Assembly: GCA_937886715.1 (NCBI GenBank)
Contig: CAKZZD010000013.1
Span: 1 to 47,426, forward strand
Length of the DNA: 47,426 nt
Reading direction: 5' to 3'
Source: an uncultured Bacteroidales bacterium
GTDB lineage: Bacteria > Bacteroidota > Bacteroidia > Bacteroidales > P3
This document shows positions 15,904 to 25,019 of the stretch, piece by piece. A program made the translations under genes and the position numbers. Below the pieces are notes generated by a model. It had not been told where the DNA came from, did no database searches, and saw only the letters and a list, made by a program, of their open reading frames with translations. Within the stretch, counting starts at the first letter, position 1, and every line of letters starts with the position of its first letter.

Positions 15904-16632
15904 TTAGAAGTGGAAACCGATGCGGAGGGCCAATTCGCCGACAGAGCGGCGCTCGCGCTGATTGAGACCACGGTAGAGCTCGTCCTGAGCAGCGGCCAGC
16001 TCGTTGTTGCGAAGGGTGCGGGTGGTGTAGTCGATGTTGTGCGTACCCAAGCCGTAGTAGTAGATACCGGCGCTGACGTGGCGGCCAAAGTAGGAACCGA
16101 GGCCGATCATGAAGGCCATCGAGGTGGTGTTCTTGTATCCGTAGCGGAACTCTTTCGAGTCGGTGCCCTCGGAGGTGATGATCATCAGATCGGGGCCAAG
16201 GCCGAATTCGGCGAACGGGGTGATGTCGTTCCAGAGTTCGTCATAGAGATAGGTGGCACCGACGAAGAGGGGGAAGTTGAAATAGCTGGGGGCATCCAGA
16301 CGGGCGTCGGAATAGGCGTTGCTGAGTTTGCTGTCGATGCTGTTCCAGAAGAGGTCGAGGTTGACAAAGGGAGCAACCATACCGGTTCCGACATCGAAAT
16401 GATAGGTGGCACGCACGCCGCCTCCGAAACCGAGGGTGGCGCCCTTACCCATCTCGCTCATCGTCAGGGGGACCAACGCTGCCCGGTCGGCAGTGCTGAC
16501 ATCAGAGGTGAACTGGCCGGTGGGGAGCACGCCATTGATATAGAATCCCCAACGCAATTGGGCTTGAGAAACGTTGCTCAGGCAGAGCATCACACATGCC
16601 AGGCTAAGAACTTTTACAATACTACTTTTCAT
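15904..16632 (-). CDS. Outer-membrane beta-barrel protein (porin-like), function unknown
   Basis: A 242-residue protein with a signal peptide (VKVLSLACVMLCLSNVSQAQ) and a mature part of alternating strands ending in Phe (LRIGFHF), as in outer-membrane barrels. Motifs include LGFGGGVRATYHFDVG, APFVNLDLFW and FMIGLGSYFG, which resemble the OmpW/opacity-type 'outer membrane protein beta-barrel' families. A specific name is not justified. The gene lies 27 nt downstream of the acidic basic-tailed protein on the same strand. No separate -7 element is visible in the gap, so it may depend on the upstream promoter at 17371-17400. A strong terminator follows at 15850-15882. Confidence 0.75.
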   Translation of the reverse strand: MKSSIVKVLSLACVMLCLSNVSQAQLRWGFYINGVLPTGQFTSDVSTADRAALVPLTMSEMGKGATLGFGGGVRATYHFDVGTGMVAPFVNLDLFWNSIDSKLSNAYSDARLDAPSYFNFPLFVGATYLYDELWNDITPFAEFGLGPDLMIITSEGTDSKEFRYGYKNTTSMAFMIGLGSYFGRHVSAGIYYYGLGTHNIDYTTRTLRNNELAAAQDELYRGLNQRERRSVGELALRIGFHF

Positions 16633-16659
16633 GATAATACTGATTATTTGTTGTTTGAA

Positions 16660-17352
16660 TTATTTCTTTTTTGTTGTTTTGGTCGCGGTGCGGGGCTTTT
16701 TTGCCGCGGCGGGTTTTTCGGTGGCAGATTTCTTGGAGGAGGTGCGTTTGGGGGCTGGTGTGACGGCCAGTTCCTCGTCAGGGATGGTGGCGTCGAGAGG
16801 CGGGTTTTCGGCATCAAGGAATTCATCCTCTATGCCGCGCAGGTCGTCGTCGGAAGGTTCCATCTCATCGTCCTCGTCATCGTCGCGCTCATAGCTGTCG
16901 ACTTCGTCGTCATCGTCGGCGAAAGCTTCTTTGAGGCCTTCGGTGTCGATGTCGAGGTTGACTTTTTCGCGCTCGCTTTCTTCAGCCAGCACATCCTCGT
17001 AGGAGCCGTGTTTCAGCACACGTTCCTGATGGGTGGTGTTCGACTCTTCCTTGTCGATGGCTTCGCTCAAAGGGGCGAACTCTTCCTCCTTGGTTTCGTC
17101 TTCCTCGTCGAAGAGGGCTTTGTCGAGATCGTCGCCGAGGGTGTCGATTTTCACCTCGAACTTAATCATATAAGCGGTGTCGTCAGTTTCCAGCGGAACC
17201 ACAAAAATAGGCTCACCGTTGGGCTTGATGATTTTCTGCAGATGGTTGGTATGGCCATCGGGGTAGGCTTCTTTGAATAATTCCTTGAGGTCGTCAGACA
17301 GGTTTTTATAGCTGACAATCAGATTCTTCTTGCGTTTTCTGGTAGTGCTCAT
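16660..17352 (-). CDS. Conserved-looking acidic protein with Lys/Ala/Pro-rich basic tail
   Basis: A 230-residue cytoplasmic protein. The first 85 residues form a compact domain (LIVSYKNLSDDLKELFKEAYP, PNGEPIFVVPLETDDTAYMIK). A strongly acidic segment follows (about 90-190, with many Asp/Glu runs). The end is a basic tail of the histone H1-like type (SSKKSATEKPAAAKKP, TATKTTKKK). I recall similar proteins annotated as hypothetical in Bacteroidales but cannot assign a function. The charge pattern suggests nucleic-acid or ribosome contact (inference). The start at 17352 is preferred over an upstream ATG in the same frame, because that ATG lies before the promoter at 17371-17400. It is followed by the barrel gene after 27 nt. 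Confidence 0.72.
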   Translation of the reverse strand: MSTTRKRKKNLIVSYKNLSDDLKELFKEAYPDGHTNHLQKIIKPNGEPIFVVPLETDDTAYMIKFEVKIDTLGDDLDKALFDEEDETKEEEFAPLSEAIDKEESNTTHQERVLKHGSYEDVLAEESEREKVNLDIDTEGLKEAFADDDDEVDSYERDDDEDDEMEPSDDDLRGIEDEFLDAENPPLDATIPDEELAVTPAPKRTSSKKSATEKPAAAKKPRTATKTTKKK

Positions 17353-17370
17353 AGTAGTTTTAATTTGATG

Positions 17371-17400
17371 CAATATTACCAAAAAAACACTATTTGGCAA
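17371..17400 (-). promoter_or_regulatory. Promoter of the acidic-protein gene
   Basis: TAATATTG (17371-17378, minus strand) is one base off TAnnTTTG. TTG at 17398-17400 lies 19 nt upstream. The spacing is canonical. Confidence 0.65.
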
Positions 17401-17517
17401 AATTTTTTTGATGGAAAATGAGCAAGATGGCCACAAAAGGGTGGAGGTGGCCTGTCCGCAAAAGATGTTTCAGGCTGACCGACAGGCAACAGTCAGCCCT
17501 TTATGGAGGCAAATGCG

Positions 17518-19422
17518 TCAGGCCACGACGATGCTTTCATCGTCCTCGATGCGAAGGTTGCTCATGATGAATTCGCGCCTTTCGAGGGTGTTTTCCCCCA
17601 TGTAGAAACTGAGGGTGGTCTGGATGTCGAATTCTTTGTGCAGGAGCACCGGGTCGAGGCGCATGTCTTTGCCAATGAAGTTTTTGAACTCGTCGGGTGA
17701 GATTTCGCCAAGGCCCTTGAATCGGGTGATTTCGGCGTTGGCGGTGGAGTGGATGGCGTTGACGCGTTCCTCGTCGGAATAGCAGTAGGTGGTTTTCTGC
17801 TTGTTGCGAACGCGGAACAGCGGTGTCTGAAGAATATAGACATGCCCTGTCTGGATCAGTTCGGGATAGAATCGCAGGAAGAAGGTCAGGAGAAGCAAAC
17901 GGATGTGCATGCCGTCGACATCGGCATCGGTGGCGATGACGACGTTGTTGTAGCGGAGATTCTCGATGCCGTCGTCGATATTGAGGGCGTTGTGGAGCAA
18001 GTTGAGTTCCTCGTTCTTGTAGATATCGGCCTTACTGATTGAGTAGGTGTTTTTTGGCTTGCCGCGGAGCGAGAAGACAGCCTGGGTGTCGACGTCGCGA
18101 CTTTTGGTGATGGATCCGGAGGCGGAATCGCCCTCGGTGATGAAGATGGTGCTTTCCAGACGGCGCACATGGTTGGTGTTGTAGTGCACATGGCAGTCGC
18201 GCAGCTTGCGGTTGTTAAGGCTGGCCTTTTTAGCGGCTTCGCGCGAGATCTTCTTGATGCCGGCTATCTCCTTGCGTTCCTTCTCGTTGGCATTGATTTT
18301 CTGCAAAAGCGCTTCAGCGGTGTCGGCATGAATATGGAGATAGTTGTCGAGGTTGCGTTTGAGGATGTCGAGGATATAGGTTTTGAGGAGGGGGCTGTCG
18401 TTGGTGCCGTCGACGTGATTGGGTTCAAGATGTGTGGATCCGAGCTTGGTTTTGGTCTGAGCCTCGAACACAGGCTCTTGAATACGCACACAGAGTGCAC
18501 AGACGAGGCCTTGACGGATCACCTCAGGGGCGTAGTCCTTTTTGATGAAATCTTTCACCACACGGGCATAGCCTTCGCGGAAAGCTGACTGGTGGGTGCC
18601 ACCTTCAGTGGTGTGCTGGCCGTTGACAAATGAATAGAAATAGTCGTTCGACTGTCCGTTGATGTGCGTGAAGGCTGCTTCAAAATCGCCCTCTTTGATA
18701 TGGATGATGGGATAAAGAGGCTCACCCTGAAGGTTGTTCTCCAGGAGGTCGAGCAATCCGTTCTTGGAGTAATAACGGCGGTCGTTGTAATACATCGTCA
18801 GTCCGCGATTGAGATAACAGTAGTTCCAGATGCGGCGTTCGACGTATTCGCTGATAAAGTGGTAGTTGCCAAAGAGCTTGGCATCGGGCACAAACTCGAC
18901 AAGGGTGCCGCTCTCGCTGGTGGTGTCGGGCAGAATTCCGGTGTCGCTGACCAGTTTGCCGTCGGCAAATTCGGCAGCGCGGGTACTGCCGTCGCGGAAA
19001 GCCTGCACGCGGAAGAAACTTGACAGGGCATTGACGGCCTTGGTTCCGACGCCGTTCAAGCCGACCGATTTCTGGAAGACTTTACTGTCGTATTTGGCAC
19101 CTGTGTTGAGGCGCGACACGGCTTCGAGCAGTTTTCCGAGGGGGATGCCGCGGCCATAGTCGCGGATAGTGACCTTACGGTCGGCAAAATTGATATTCAC
19201 CTGAATCTTTTTGCCGTAACCTGAAGTGAATTCGTCGATTGAGTTGTCGATCACCTCTTTGATGAGGACATAGATGCCGTCGTCGTGCGAGGAGCCGTCG
19301 CCAAGCTTTCCGATATACATACCCGGACGCAGTCGGATATGCTCCATGTCTTCAAGATGGACAATACTGTCGTCGGTATAGTCGTCGGGGGTCACATTTT
19401 TCTGAAACAGGTTGTCTTCCAT
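17518..19422 (-). CDS. parE: DNA topoisomerase IV subunit B (GyrB/ParE type)
   Basis: A 634-residue type IIA topoisomerase ATPase subunit, which works with ParC to decatenate and relax DNA. The GHKL ATPase carries EVIDNSIDEF, DYGRGIPLGK and GLNGVGTKAVNALS. The transducer has QTKTKLGS. The TOPRIM domain shows ITEGDSASG, DADVDGMHIRLLLL and the family ending RFKGLGE. I call ParE rather than GyrB because of the short length and the form of the C-terminal region; parC is not in the window. The start at 19422 (MEDNLFQKN) lies 4 nt after the stop of the DUF748 gene. That gene, nadD and an unknown form the upstream part of the same operon. Confidence 0.92.
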   Translation of the reverse strand: MEDNLFQKNVTPDDYTDDSIVHLEDMEHIRLRPGMYIGKLGDGSSHDDGIYVLIKEVIDNSIDEFTSGYGKKIQVNINFADRKVTIRDYGRGIPLGKLLEAVSRLNTGAKYDSKVFQKSVGLNGVGTKAVNALSSFFRVQAFRDGSTRAAEFADGKLVSDTGILPDTTSESGTLVEFVPDAKLFGNYHFISEYVERRIWNYCYLNRGLTMYYNDRRYYSKNGLLDLLENNLQGEPLYPIIHIKEGDFEAAFTHINGQSNDYFYSFVNGQHTTEGGTHQSAFREGYARVVKDFIKKDYAPEVIRQGLVCALCVRIQEPVFEAQTKTKLGSTHLEPNHVDGTNDSPLLKTYILDILKRNLDNYLHIHADTAEALLQKINANEKERKEIAGIKKISREAAKKASLNNRKLRDCHVHYNTNHVRRLESTIFITEGDSASGSITKSRDVDTQAVFSLRGKPKNTYSISKADIYKNEELNLLHNALNIDDGIENLRYNNVVIATDADVDGMHIRLLLLTFFLRFYPELIQTGHVYILQTPLFRVRNKQKTTYCYSDEERVNAIHSTANAEITRFKGLGEISPDEFKNFIGKDMRLDPVLLHKEFDIQTTLSFYMGENTLERREFIMSNLRIEDDESIVVA

Positions 19423-19426
19423 GTCT

Positions 19427-21388
19427 TTATTCTTCTGATGATGAGGATTGTGATGAGATGATGTATCCGCTGCGACCATCGTCAGCATAATCGTCGGCTG
19501 AAACCACAAACAGACGGCTGGTGGGGACGCCGCGCCCGGTCAGGTAGTCAGCCACCATGCGATTGCGGGCTTCCATCTGCTGCAAATCAGCCTCGTAGCC
19601 TTCGGCTATCTGCTGTTCGAGCGTGAGGATGAGCGATTTGTCGTACAGGACCACCTGCGCCAGCTGGTTGAGTTTGAGGCGTTGTTCGTCAGTGAGTTCT
19701 GTCTGATTCGGGTCGATGGCCATAAAGTCAAGGTCTGCGCCCTTGAAGCCCAACTTGTCGGCAGCCTGGCGCAACGGCGAGGTGGCTACCTTGACAAGGA
19801 AATTGCCGAGTGTCTTCCACAACAACTTGATATAGCTGAACTTCGGCGCATCGACATTGCCGCTGACAGGCAAATCGATGGTGATGCGGTCATCCTTGTC
19901 TTTGAGGATATAGAGTGCGGTCTTCAAAGGAATGCGCTGTTCGGGTGTCACGTCGCTGCGACGGTCCCCCACTCGGGCATTGAGGATTTGCATGTGGTTG
20001 TCGCCACGCAACTCATGCCGCTCAACCACGGTGCGCATGTCCAGCGTGGTCATACCTCCCTCTATCGGGAAGCCTGTATAGGCCACCGCCAGTGGGCTCA
20101 GTTCGCGCAAGTCAAAACTTTTCACGCTGAGCGTCAGGTCGGTCGACTGCTTCCATTGCCGCAATGACCCGCGCCATTGCACATCCAGCAGTCCCTTACC
20201 CGGCAACTGTGCCGCCAGATGAGCCGAGCCTTTTCCGTCAAGGCTCAGGCTGTTGCCATCGATGCGTATATTCTTCACGGCAACTTCAAATTTGTCGGGC
20301 AACGTATGGTCCACATACAGAACCTCTCCATTGCTCACGCTGAGGCGGTCCACCGCAAGGCGTATCGGCTTGGAAACACCTTTGTTCTCGACACTATCGT
20401 CCTCTTGACGGGACGGGCTATGCGTGAAGGTGTTGCGGTCGGGCCACTGCTCATAGCGCACAAACGGTTTTTCCACCGTCACACCTCCTATGGCAAAACG
20501 GTTGGCGTCAATGTTCACCTCGCTTACTTGCACCGCCAGACGTCCGCAGCCGACAATCTCCTGTCGGGCACTGTCCTGAAGCGACAGTCTCACCACTTCG
20601 ACGGGGCCGCTGATGCGGCTTTTCAATATCTCGTCCACACGGCCACTAGCCTTAATCGTGGCGGCGAGTGTGCCGTCCACCATCCTGACCGGAAGCACGT
20701 CGGCCACATAATCTTTCACATTATTCAGCGCGAAGTCCTCGATCGCCAGATTCAAATCATAATGGTTCGTCGCAGCATCATAGTTGGCGTCGACCACCAT
20801 GTGTCCACCTTCTGCCAACGTGATGTTGAGGCCCGCCTCGCTACCTTCTTTGCCACCAACCACAAAGCCGGGCACACGGAGGTTCATGTCGGCAATGTGC
20901 CACTGCTTACCGTTACGCACATCATGGTAGTCGACCTGCGCATGGGCCAGCCGAAGATCGTTCAGGTTGTATGTCCAGTCGCTGGGGGTAGTGTCCTTGT
21001 CGTCCGATGCAAAATGATCCACTATACTGCTGAAATTGAACCGGTCGCCATCCTGCAGCAGGTTGACGTTGAGTCCGGCCAAGGAAAAATGTTTGACATA
21101 CACCGTATGGCCTATCAGCCGCAACAGATGCGCCTTGACATCTAACGTGTCGAACGATGCAAAAGGAGTGGTGCCGTCCTCTTCATACAGGGTGAGGCCA
21201 TGCACCGCGGCATGCCCGGTGAGCAGGTTCAGGCGCAGCTTGTCGACCTGCACCTTGCGTCCTACCAGTTGCTCGCCATGACTGTTGACGTAGCCCTTGG
21301 CCACAGCACCGCACACCAGCGCCACCACAACCAGCAGCGCTACCAGCGCCACCACAATCCATAAGACGATTTTGCCAAAACGCTTCAT
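19427..21388 (-). CDS. AsmA-like DUF748 family inner-membrane anchored protein
   Basis: A 653-residue protein with one N-terminal membrane segment (IVLWIVVALVALLVVVALV). A long beta-rich periplasmic part follows, of the DUF748/AsmA-like kind. Typical pieces are YVNSHGEQLVGRKVQVDKL, FNFSSIVDHF, LAHAQVDYHDV and IPLKTALYILKDKDDRITID. The C-terminal part has DLPVSGNVDAPKFSYIKLLW and LTDEQRLKLNQLAQVV, both strong DUF748 marks. Such proteins are thought to link the inner and outer membranes and support lipid transport or outer-membrane integrity. Its start overlaps the end of nadD by 4 nt, and parE begins 4 nt after its stop. Confidence 0.88.
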   Translation of the reverse strand: MKRFGKIVLWIVVALVALLVVVALVCGAVAKGYVNSHGEQLVGRKVQVDKLRLNLLTGHAAVHGLTLYEEDGTTPFASFDTLDVKAHLLRLIGHTVYVKHFSLAGLNVNLLQDGDRFNFSSIVDHFASDDKDTTPSDWTYNLNDLRLAHAQVDYHDVRNGKQWHIADMNLRVPGFVVGGKEGSEAGLNITLAEGGHMVVDANYDAATNHYDLNLAIEDFALNNVKDYVADVLPVRMVDGTLAATIKASGRVDEILKSRISGPVEVVRLSLQDSARQEIVGCGRLAVQVSEVNIDANRFAIGGVTVEKPFVRYEQWPDRNTFTHSPSRQEDDSVENKGVSKPIRLAVDRLSVSNGEVLYVDHTLPDKFEVAVKNIRIDGNSLSLDGKGSAHLAAQLPGKGLLDVQWRGSLRQWKQSTDLTLSVKSFDLRELSPLAVAYTGFPIEGGMTTLDMRTVVERHELRGDNHMQILNARVGDRRSDVTPEQRIPLKTALYILKDKDDRITIDLPVSGNVDAPKFSYIKLLWKTLGNFLVKVATSPLRQAADKLGFKGADLDFMAIDPNQTELTDEQRLKLNQLAQVVLYDKSLILTLEQQIAEGYEADLQQMEARNRMVADYLTGRGVPTSRLFVVSADDYADDGRSGYIISSQSSSSEE

Positions 21389-21960
21389 TCGTAGAAATGC
21401 ATTTCCGTGAGATATTGATACACAGGCTCCGTGAGCATGTATTTGACATCTTTTCTTTCAGCAATGAGGCCGCGGATATAGCTCGACGACAGGTCGATCA
21501 TCGGCACATCCACCATCGTCACATGCGGATGGTCGGCCAAGGCGCAGTGTTCGCTGCCCGGACGTGGGTAGACATAGATATGGTAGTGCTCAAGAATATA
21601 CTCGTAGTTGCGCCAACGGTTGAACGTGGCCAGATTGTCGCTGCCCATGATGAGGCAAAACTCGCGGTCGGGATAACGTTCAGAAAGCTCGGCCAGCGTC
21701 ACCACCGTGTAACTCGGCACCGGCAGATGCATTTCCACATCGCATGCCCGCATCCGGTAGTTGTCGTCGATGGCACGGCGCACCATCTGCAGGCGGTGAT
21801 GGTCGGCCAGCAGCGTATGTCTCTCCTTCAGCGGATTTTGCGGCGACACCACAAACCACAATTCATCCACATCGGCCTTCTGCAGCATCGTGTTGGCGAT
21901 AATCAGATGACCGACATGTATCGGATTGAACGAACCAAAGAAAAGGGCTGTACGCTTCAC
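21385..21960 (-). CDS. nadD: Nicotinate-nucleotide adenylyltransferase
   Basis: A 191-residue enzyme that adenylates nicotinate mononucleotide to deamido-NAD, the penultimate step of NAD synthesis. The nucleotidyltransferase signature is FFGSFNPIHVGHL, with the HxGH motif near residue 15. Other family motifs are VVSPQNPLK, LIMGSDNLATFNRW and the C-terminal SSSYIRGLI (the ISSTxIR equivalent). The length is normal for NadD. The start is 16 nt downstream of the secreted unknown, and the stop overlaps the next gene by 4 nt. That places a central NAD enzyme in an envelope/topoisomerase operon. Confidence 0.95.
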   Translation of the reverse strand: MKRTALFFGSFNPIHVGHLIIANTMLQKADVDELWFVVSPQNPLKERHTLLADHHRLQMVRRAIDDNYRMRACDVEMHLPVPSYTVVTLAELSERYPDREFCLIMGSDNLATFNRWRNYEYILEHYHIYVYPRPGSEHCALADHPHVTMVDVPMIDLSSSYIRGLIAERKDVKYMLTEPVYQYLTEMHFYE

Positions 21961-21976
21961 TCGACCAACCCCCGGA

Positions 21977-22573
21977 TCAATAGTACTTGTACGATGTCTC
22001 GATCTTGATATGACGCAGACGTGTTCCCTTGAAGGTATAAATCTCGGCCACCTCGCCGGCGCCCGACACCACTTTCAGCACTGCCACATCAGCCGTGTAC
22101 GACTTCGGATATTTCTTGAAAAACACGCTGAACACCGAATCCTTCGCCATGCCCACATGCACCCCGTTGTCGAGCGCCACCTCGCGGTCGGCGATATATC
22201 CGCCCAGCAGCTCCACTTTCTTCGTCCATATCGAATAGTACATGTCGACATACGAATCATCGTAGCGGCGCATCCGGTTCACCGACACCATCATCGAGTC
22301 GTAATATCGCTGATAGCCCGTCTCGCGGTACCATTTCAGTTTATTGTCGGTGATATACTGTTCGACAGAAGTCCAAACACCAAGGGGATAGATCACAAAC
22401 GGCGACAGCGTATACACCGTCATCGTGTCGGTATACACTTTGATGTCCTTGATCTGGTATTCGGGGCGGCTGAAAGCCAGCATGCGCAACGCCTTGGCGC
22501 GCGAGGCCACCTGCTGCGAGAATGCCATCGAAGTGCACAGCACCAATGCTGCCAACGTGAGTATCTTCTTCAT
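21977..22573 (-). CDS. Secreted protein of unknown function
   Basis: A 198-residue protein with a clear signal peptide (MKKILTLAALVLCTSMAFSQ, cleavage after FSQ). The mature sequence has no motif I recognise. It is tyrosine-rich (YQRYYDSMM, SYVDMYYSIW, IETSYKYY) and has VYTLSPFVIYPLGVW near its start. The C-terminal half (DNGVHVGMAKDSVFSVFFKK) resembles short secreted proteins that monitor or bind envelope components, but no family name is justified. It heads the operon nadD-DUF748-parE, with a GC-rich hairpin in its leader region at 22606-22641. No convincing -7 element was found upstream. Confidence 0.65.
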   Translation of the reverse strand: MKKILTLAALVLCTSMAFSQQVASRAKALRMLAFSRPEYQIKDIKVYTDTMTVYTLSPFVIYPLGVWTSVEQYITDNKLKWYRETGYQRYYDSMMVSVNRMRRYDDSYVDMYYSIWTKKVELLGGYIADREVALDNGVHVGMAKDSVFSVFFKKYPKSYTADVAVLKVVSGAGEVAEIYTFKGTRLRHIKIETSYKYY

Positions 22574-22605
22574 TGTCTGATTGTATAGAGATTCCTGTAT
22601 GGTTG

Positions 22606-22641
22606 CCGGAAAGGGGGCATCATTGCCGGATCACCTTCCGG
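22606..22641. other. Hairpin in the leader of the nadD operon
   Basis: CCGGAAAGG (22606-22614) can pair with CCTTCCGG (22634-22641), leaving a one-base bulge. No T-run follows on the minus strand. It lies 33 nt before the start of the first operon gene and could be a leader structure. Its role is unknown. Confidence 0.35.
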
Positions 22642-22715
22642 TTATTATTTAGTGTAACGCAACTGCATTTTATTTATTGTATACCCGAAATATTTTTTCC
22701 TCCCGTAGCATAAAC

Positions 22716-22751
22716 CCGGAGGCGGGAGCACGTCTGTGCTCCCGCCTCCGG
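22716..22751 (-). terminator. Intrinsic terminator of the Omp28-type protein gene
   Basis: A 16-bp perfect stem (CCGGAGGCGGGAGCAC and complement) with a 4-nt loop lies 50 nt after the stop. The minus-strand tail GTTTATG is only weakly T-rich. Confidence 0.7.
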
Positions 22752-22801
22752 ATGGTATTGTCCCCTTGCCTCAGCAAGGAGAGGAGTCGCGTTGGGGAAA
22801 T

Positions 22802-24688
22802 TTATTTCACAACGCTAAGGCGCTCTGTGGCAATACCCTTGTCGGTCACCACGGTGACGAAGTACACGCCACTGGTCATATTGCTCACATTCAGCTCGAA
22901 CACGTTGGCGTTGACATTCTCCTCCGTGAACACCTTCTGGCCAAGCGAATTTACAACCTCAATGCTACGGATCATGCTGCCGGCATTGATATAGGCAAAC
23001 TGGTTGGCGGGGTTGGGATAGGTGTTGATGCGGACAGCGGGCTGCACATCGTCGATAGCCACATTGGTCAACAGCTCGCTCTCGGCGCCGTTCATGATGG
23101 CGCGGTTGTTCACGTTCGAAGCGTCGTAGTTGCTGACGAAGGCCACCACATGGCATTTGTTGGCACGGCATGTGCTGGGCACAGTGAAGTTGAAGGTCTT
23201 GCTGTAAGTGTCGCCAGCATTGGTACTGGTGAAGGCATCGGCATCGCCCCAGGCGTCGGTCAGGGCAGCACGCACCACATGATCATGGACATAGCGTCCG
23301 TTGGCACCCGACTGGGTTCCCACAATGCTGTCCTCAACAAGATAGACAGTCAGACGGGGGCTGTCGAAGGCCAAATCCTGCGTGAAGCTGCCGCTCACCG
23401 TGAAGCTCAAGTTGCGGTTCGACGTGTTGTAGTTCAGGCTATTGATGTTGCAGCTGACAAACGAAGGATATGCCAAAGCGGCTTCCATCTGGTTACGGAT
23501 CAGGTTGCTCTGGTCGGGGAAGAAGACGGGACCGGGGTTGGCCTCGACCATCTGGGCCACCTCATAGTTGCGGTCAATCATCGAAGCGGGGGCATAGGTG
23601 CTGCCTCCGTCATTGTAGAATTCCATCAACGCCTCACTGGCGGCAATGGTCATGTCGTCGGTGTAGTAGCCGCAGTGGTGGGCGATCCACGACATGCGGT
23701 CGGTCAGGCCGGTGATAGCCTGGGCGATGCGCTGATGGCCGCTCGGGCAGTTGGGGCAACGGGCCGTGGTGAAGTGCTCATACACAGAATGGCGGGGAGC
23801 TGTGAAAGCGGGGTCGTAGACGGTGGTAACGGCCGAACCGCTATTGTCGCTCTCGTCAACATCGTCAACACCGTTGGGGTTGCTCACAGCAACGTTGACA
23901 GCCACCGTTCCGGGCGTGGAGATGCCAAAACGGATATTGAAGGTGTAGGTGCCGGCATAGGGCAGGTTGATGCCGCTGATGGTGCCGGTGGTCTCGTTTT
24001 CGCCATTGATGGAGTAGGCATAGTCGAAGCTGGTGAGGCTCTGGCCAAGGTTCTTGACGGTTACGTCAACCGACACCTGATCCTCCATCGAGTAGAACAT
24101 TCCGGTACGAACCGACGTCAGCGCAATGCTGCTGGCGGGAAGCTGCTGCACCATGATATCGTCGACAATCAGATAATAGCCGTCGCCATGGTTGACAAAG
24201 GCCAGGTAGATGGTCTGTCCGGCATAGGCATCCAAGTTGGCGGAATAATCAAATTCGCCGGTACCCAGGGTCTCGTCAAGCAGAGTGGTGGTGAAGTCGC
24301 GCTTGTCTTGGCCAGTGGTGGAAACCATCACTTTCACCTTCTCGGGGAAGTTACCGTCACGACCGAAAGTGTTGAATGTCAAATAATAGCCGCTTCCATT
24401 GGGAATGGTGATAGCCGGAGTGACCATCCAGCGGTCGCAGTCGTAGCCCTGGGGCTCGGTCCAGGAAATCGACACAGCTGCCATATCTCCCTCAGAAACC
24501 TGCGCAACCTGCCAGCTATCGTTGAAATTGGCATAATTGGAACTGTTAACGAGGTCGTCAGAGTAGGTCACCCAACCCGTCGGCATCGAGCCTGCGTCTG
24601 TGCTCTGGAAATCCTCAGAGAAGATGACTTGCGCATTCACCGACATTCCAAGCAATGCGGCAGCAATAAAGAATAATGCTTTTCTCAT
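22802..24688 (-). CDS. Omp28-type secreted protein with T9SS C-terminal sorting domain
   Basis: A 628-residue secreted protein (signal MRKALFFIAAALLGMSVNAQ). The N-terminal half is a jelly-roll 'choice-of-anchor' or cleaved-adhesin domain (VIFSEDFQSTDAGSMPTGW, DRWMVTPAITIP, YLIVDDIMV). A CARDB-like segment follows (VTVKNLGQSL, VDESDNSGSA). An Omp28-related thioredoxin-fold domain comes next and includes EHFTTARCPNCPSGHQRI with a CxxC. The last 75 residues are a type A T9SS sorting domain (INTYPNPANQFAYI, VEVVNSLGQKVF, SGVYFVTVV), so export should be by type IX secretion with surface attachment. It is a single-gene unit. Confidence 0.9.
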   Translation of the reverse strand: MRKALFFIAAALLGMSVNAQVIFSEDFQSTDAGSMPTGWVTYSDDLVNSSNYANFNDSWQVAQVSEGDMAAVSISWTEPQGYDCDRWMVTPAITIPNGSGYYLTFNTFGRDGNFPEKVKVMVSTTGQDKRDFTTTLLDETLGTGEFDYSANLDAYAGQTIYLAFVNHGDGYYLIVDDIMVQQLPASSIALTSVRTGMFYSMEDQVSVDVTVKNLGQSLTSFDYAYSINGENETTGTISGINLPYAGTYTFNIRFGISTPGTVAVNVAVSNPNGVDDVDESDNSGSAVTTVYDPAFTAPRHSVYEHFTTARCPNCPSGHQRIAQAITGLTDRMSWIAHHCGYYTDDMTIAASEALMEFYNDGGSTYAPASMIDRNYEVAQMVEANPGPVFFPDQSNLIRNQMEAALAYPSFVSCNINSLNYNTSNRNLSFTVSGSFTQDLAFDSPRLTVYLVEDSIVGTQSGANGRYVHDHVVRAALTDAWGDADAFTSTNAGDTYSKTFNFTVPSTCRANKCHVVAFVSNYDASNVNNRAIMNGAESELLTNVAIDDVQPAVRINTYPNPANQFAYINAGSMIRSIEVVNSLGQKVFTEENVNANVFELNVSNMTSGVYFVTVVTDKGIATERLSVVK

Positions 24689-24791
24689 AATTGAAATTAG
24701 TTTTAATGATGTTTAAAATATTATATTACAACTTTTTGTATACATTAATCCCGGTTTCTGGCCAATAAGTACGTAATCCATTATCAAAATG

Positions 24792-24817
24792 CAAAATTAC
24801 ATTTTTTTCCGATACAA
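24792..24817 (-). promoter_or_regulatory. Candidate promoter of the Omp28-type gene
   Basis: TAATTTTG (24792-24799, minus strand) is an exact -7 element, 103 nt before the start codon. A TTG (24815-24817) lies 15 nt upstream, shorter than usual, so the -33 assignment is tentative. Confidence 0.5.
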
Positions 24818-24963
24818 AAATATATTTTTTTCTTAAAAACAACACATAATTGCACAAATAACTGATTATTAGTCATGAACACATAATAAAACAAACCGCT
24901 ATCAAACATCATCACCCATCGGATACATCATCCGACAAAATGCTTACAACCAGCTACCTTAGC

Positions 24964-25019
24964 CCTATTAACTCCTGCCCAACTCCTACCGCGGCAGGAG
25001 TTGGGCAGGAGTTAATAGG
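24964..25019. repeat. Near-perfect palindrome (ACTCCTACC type)
   Basis: Left arm CCTATTAACTCCTGCCC continues to 24990. The right arm (24993-25019) is its complement with one mismatch over 27 bp and a 2-nt centre, GC. Positions and bases match the 15719-15798 palindrome closely (CCCTATCATCTCCTACCC there). AACCAGC lies 9 nt upstream. It is downstream of tex. Confidence 0.88.

Noticed and set aside
17473..17498. Hairpin GGCTGAC/GTCAGCC downstream of parE as terminator
   Set aside because: The stem is only 7 bp with a long loop and no T-run follows on the minus strand. It may be chance.
15719..25019. Palindromes as CRISPR repeats
   Set aside because: Copies are single, far apart, not regularly spaced and not near cas genes.
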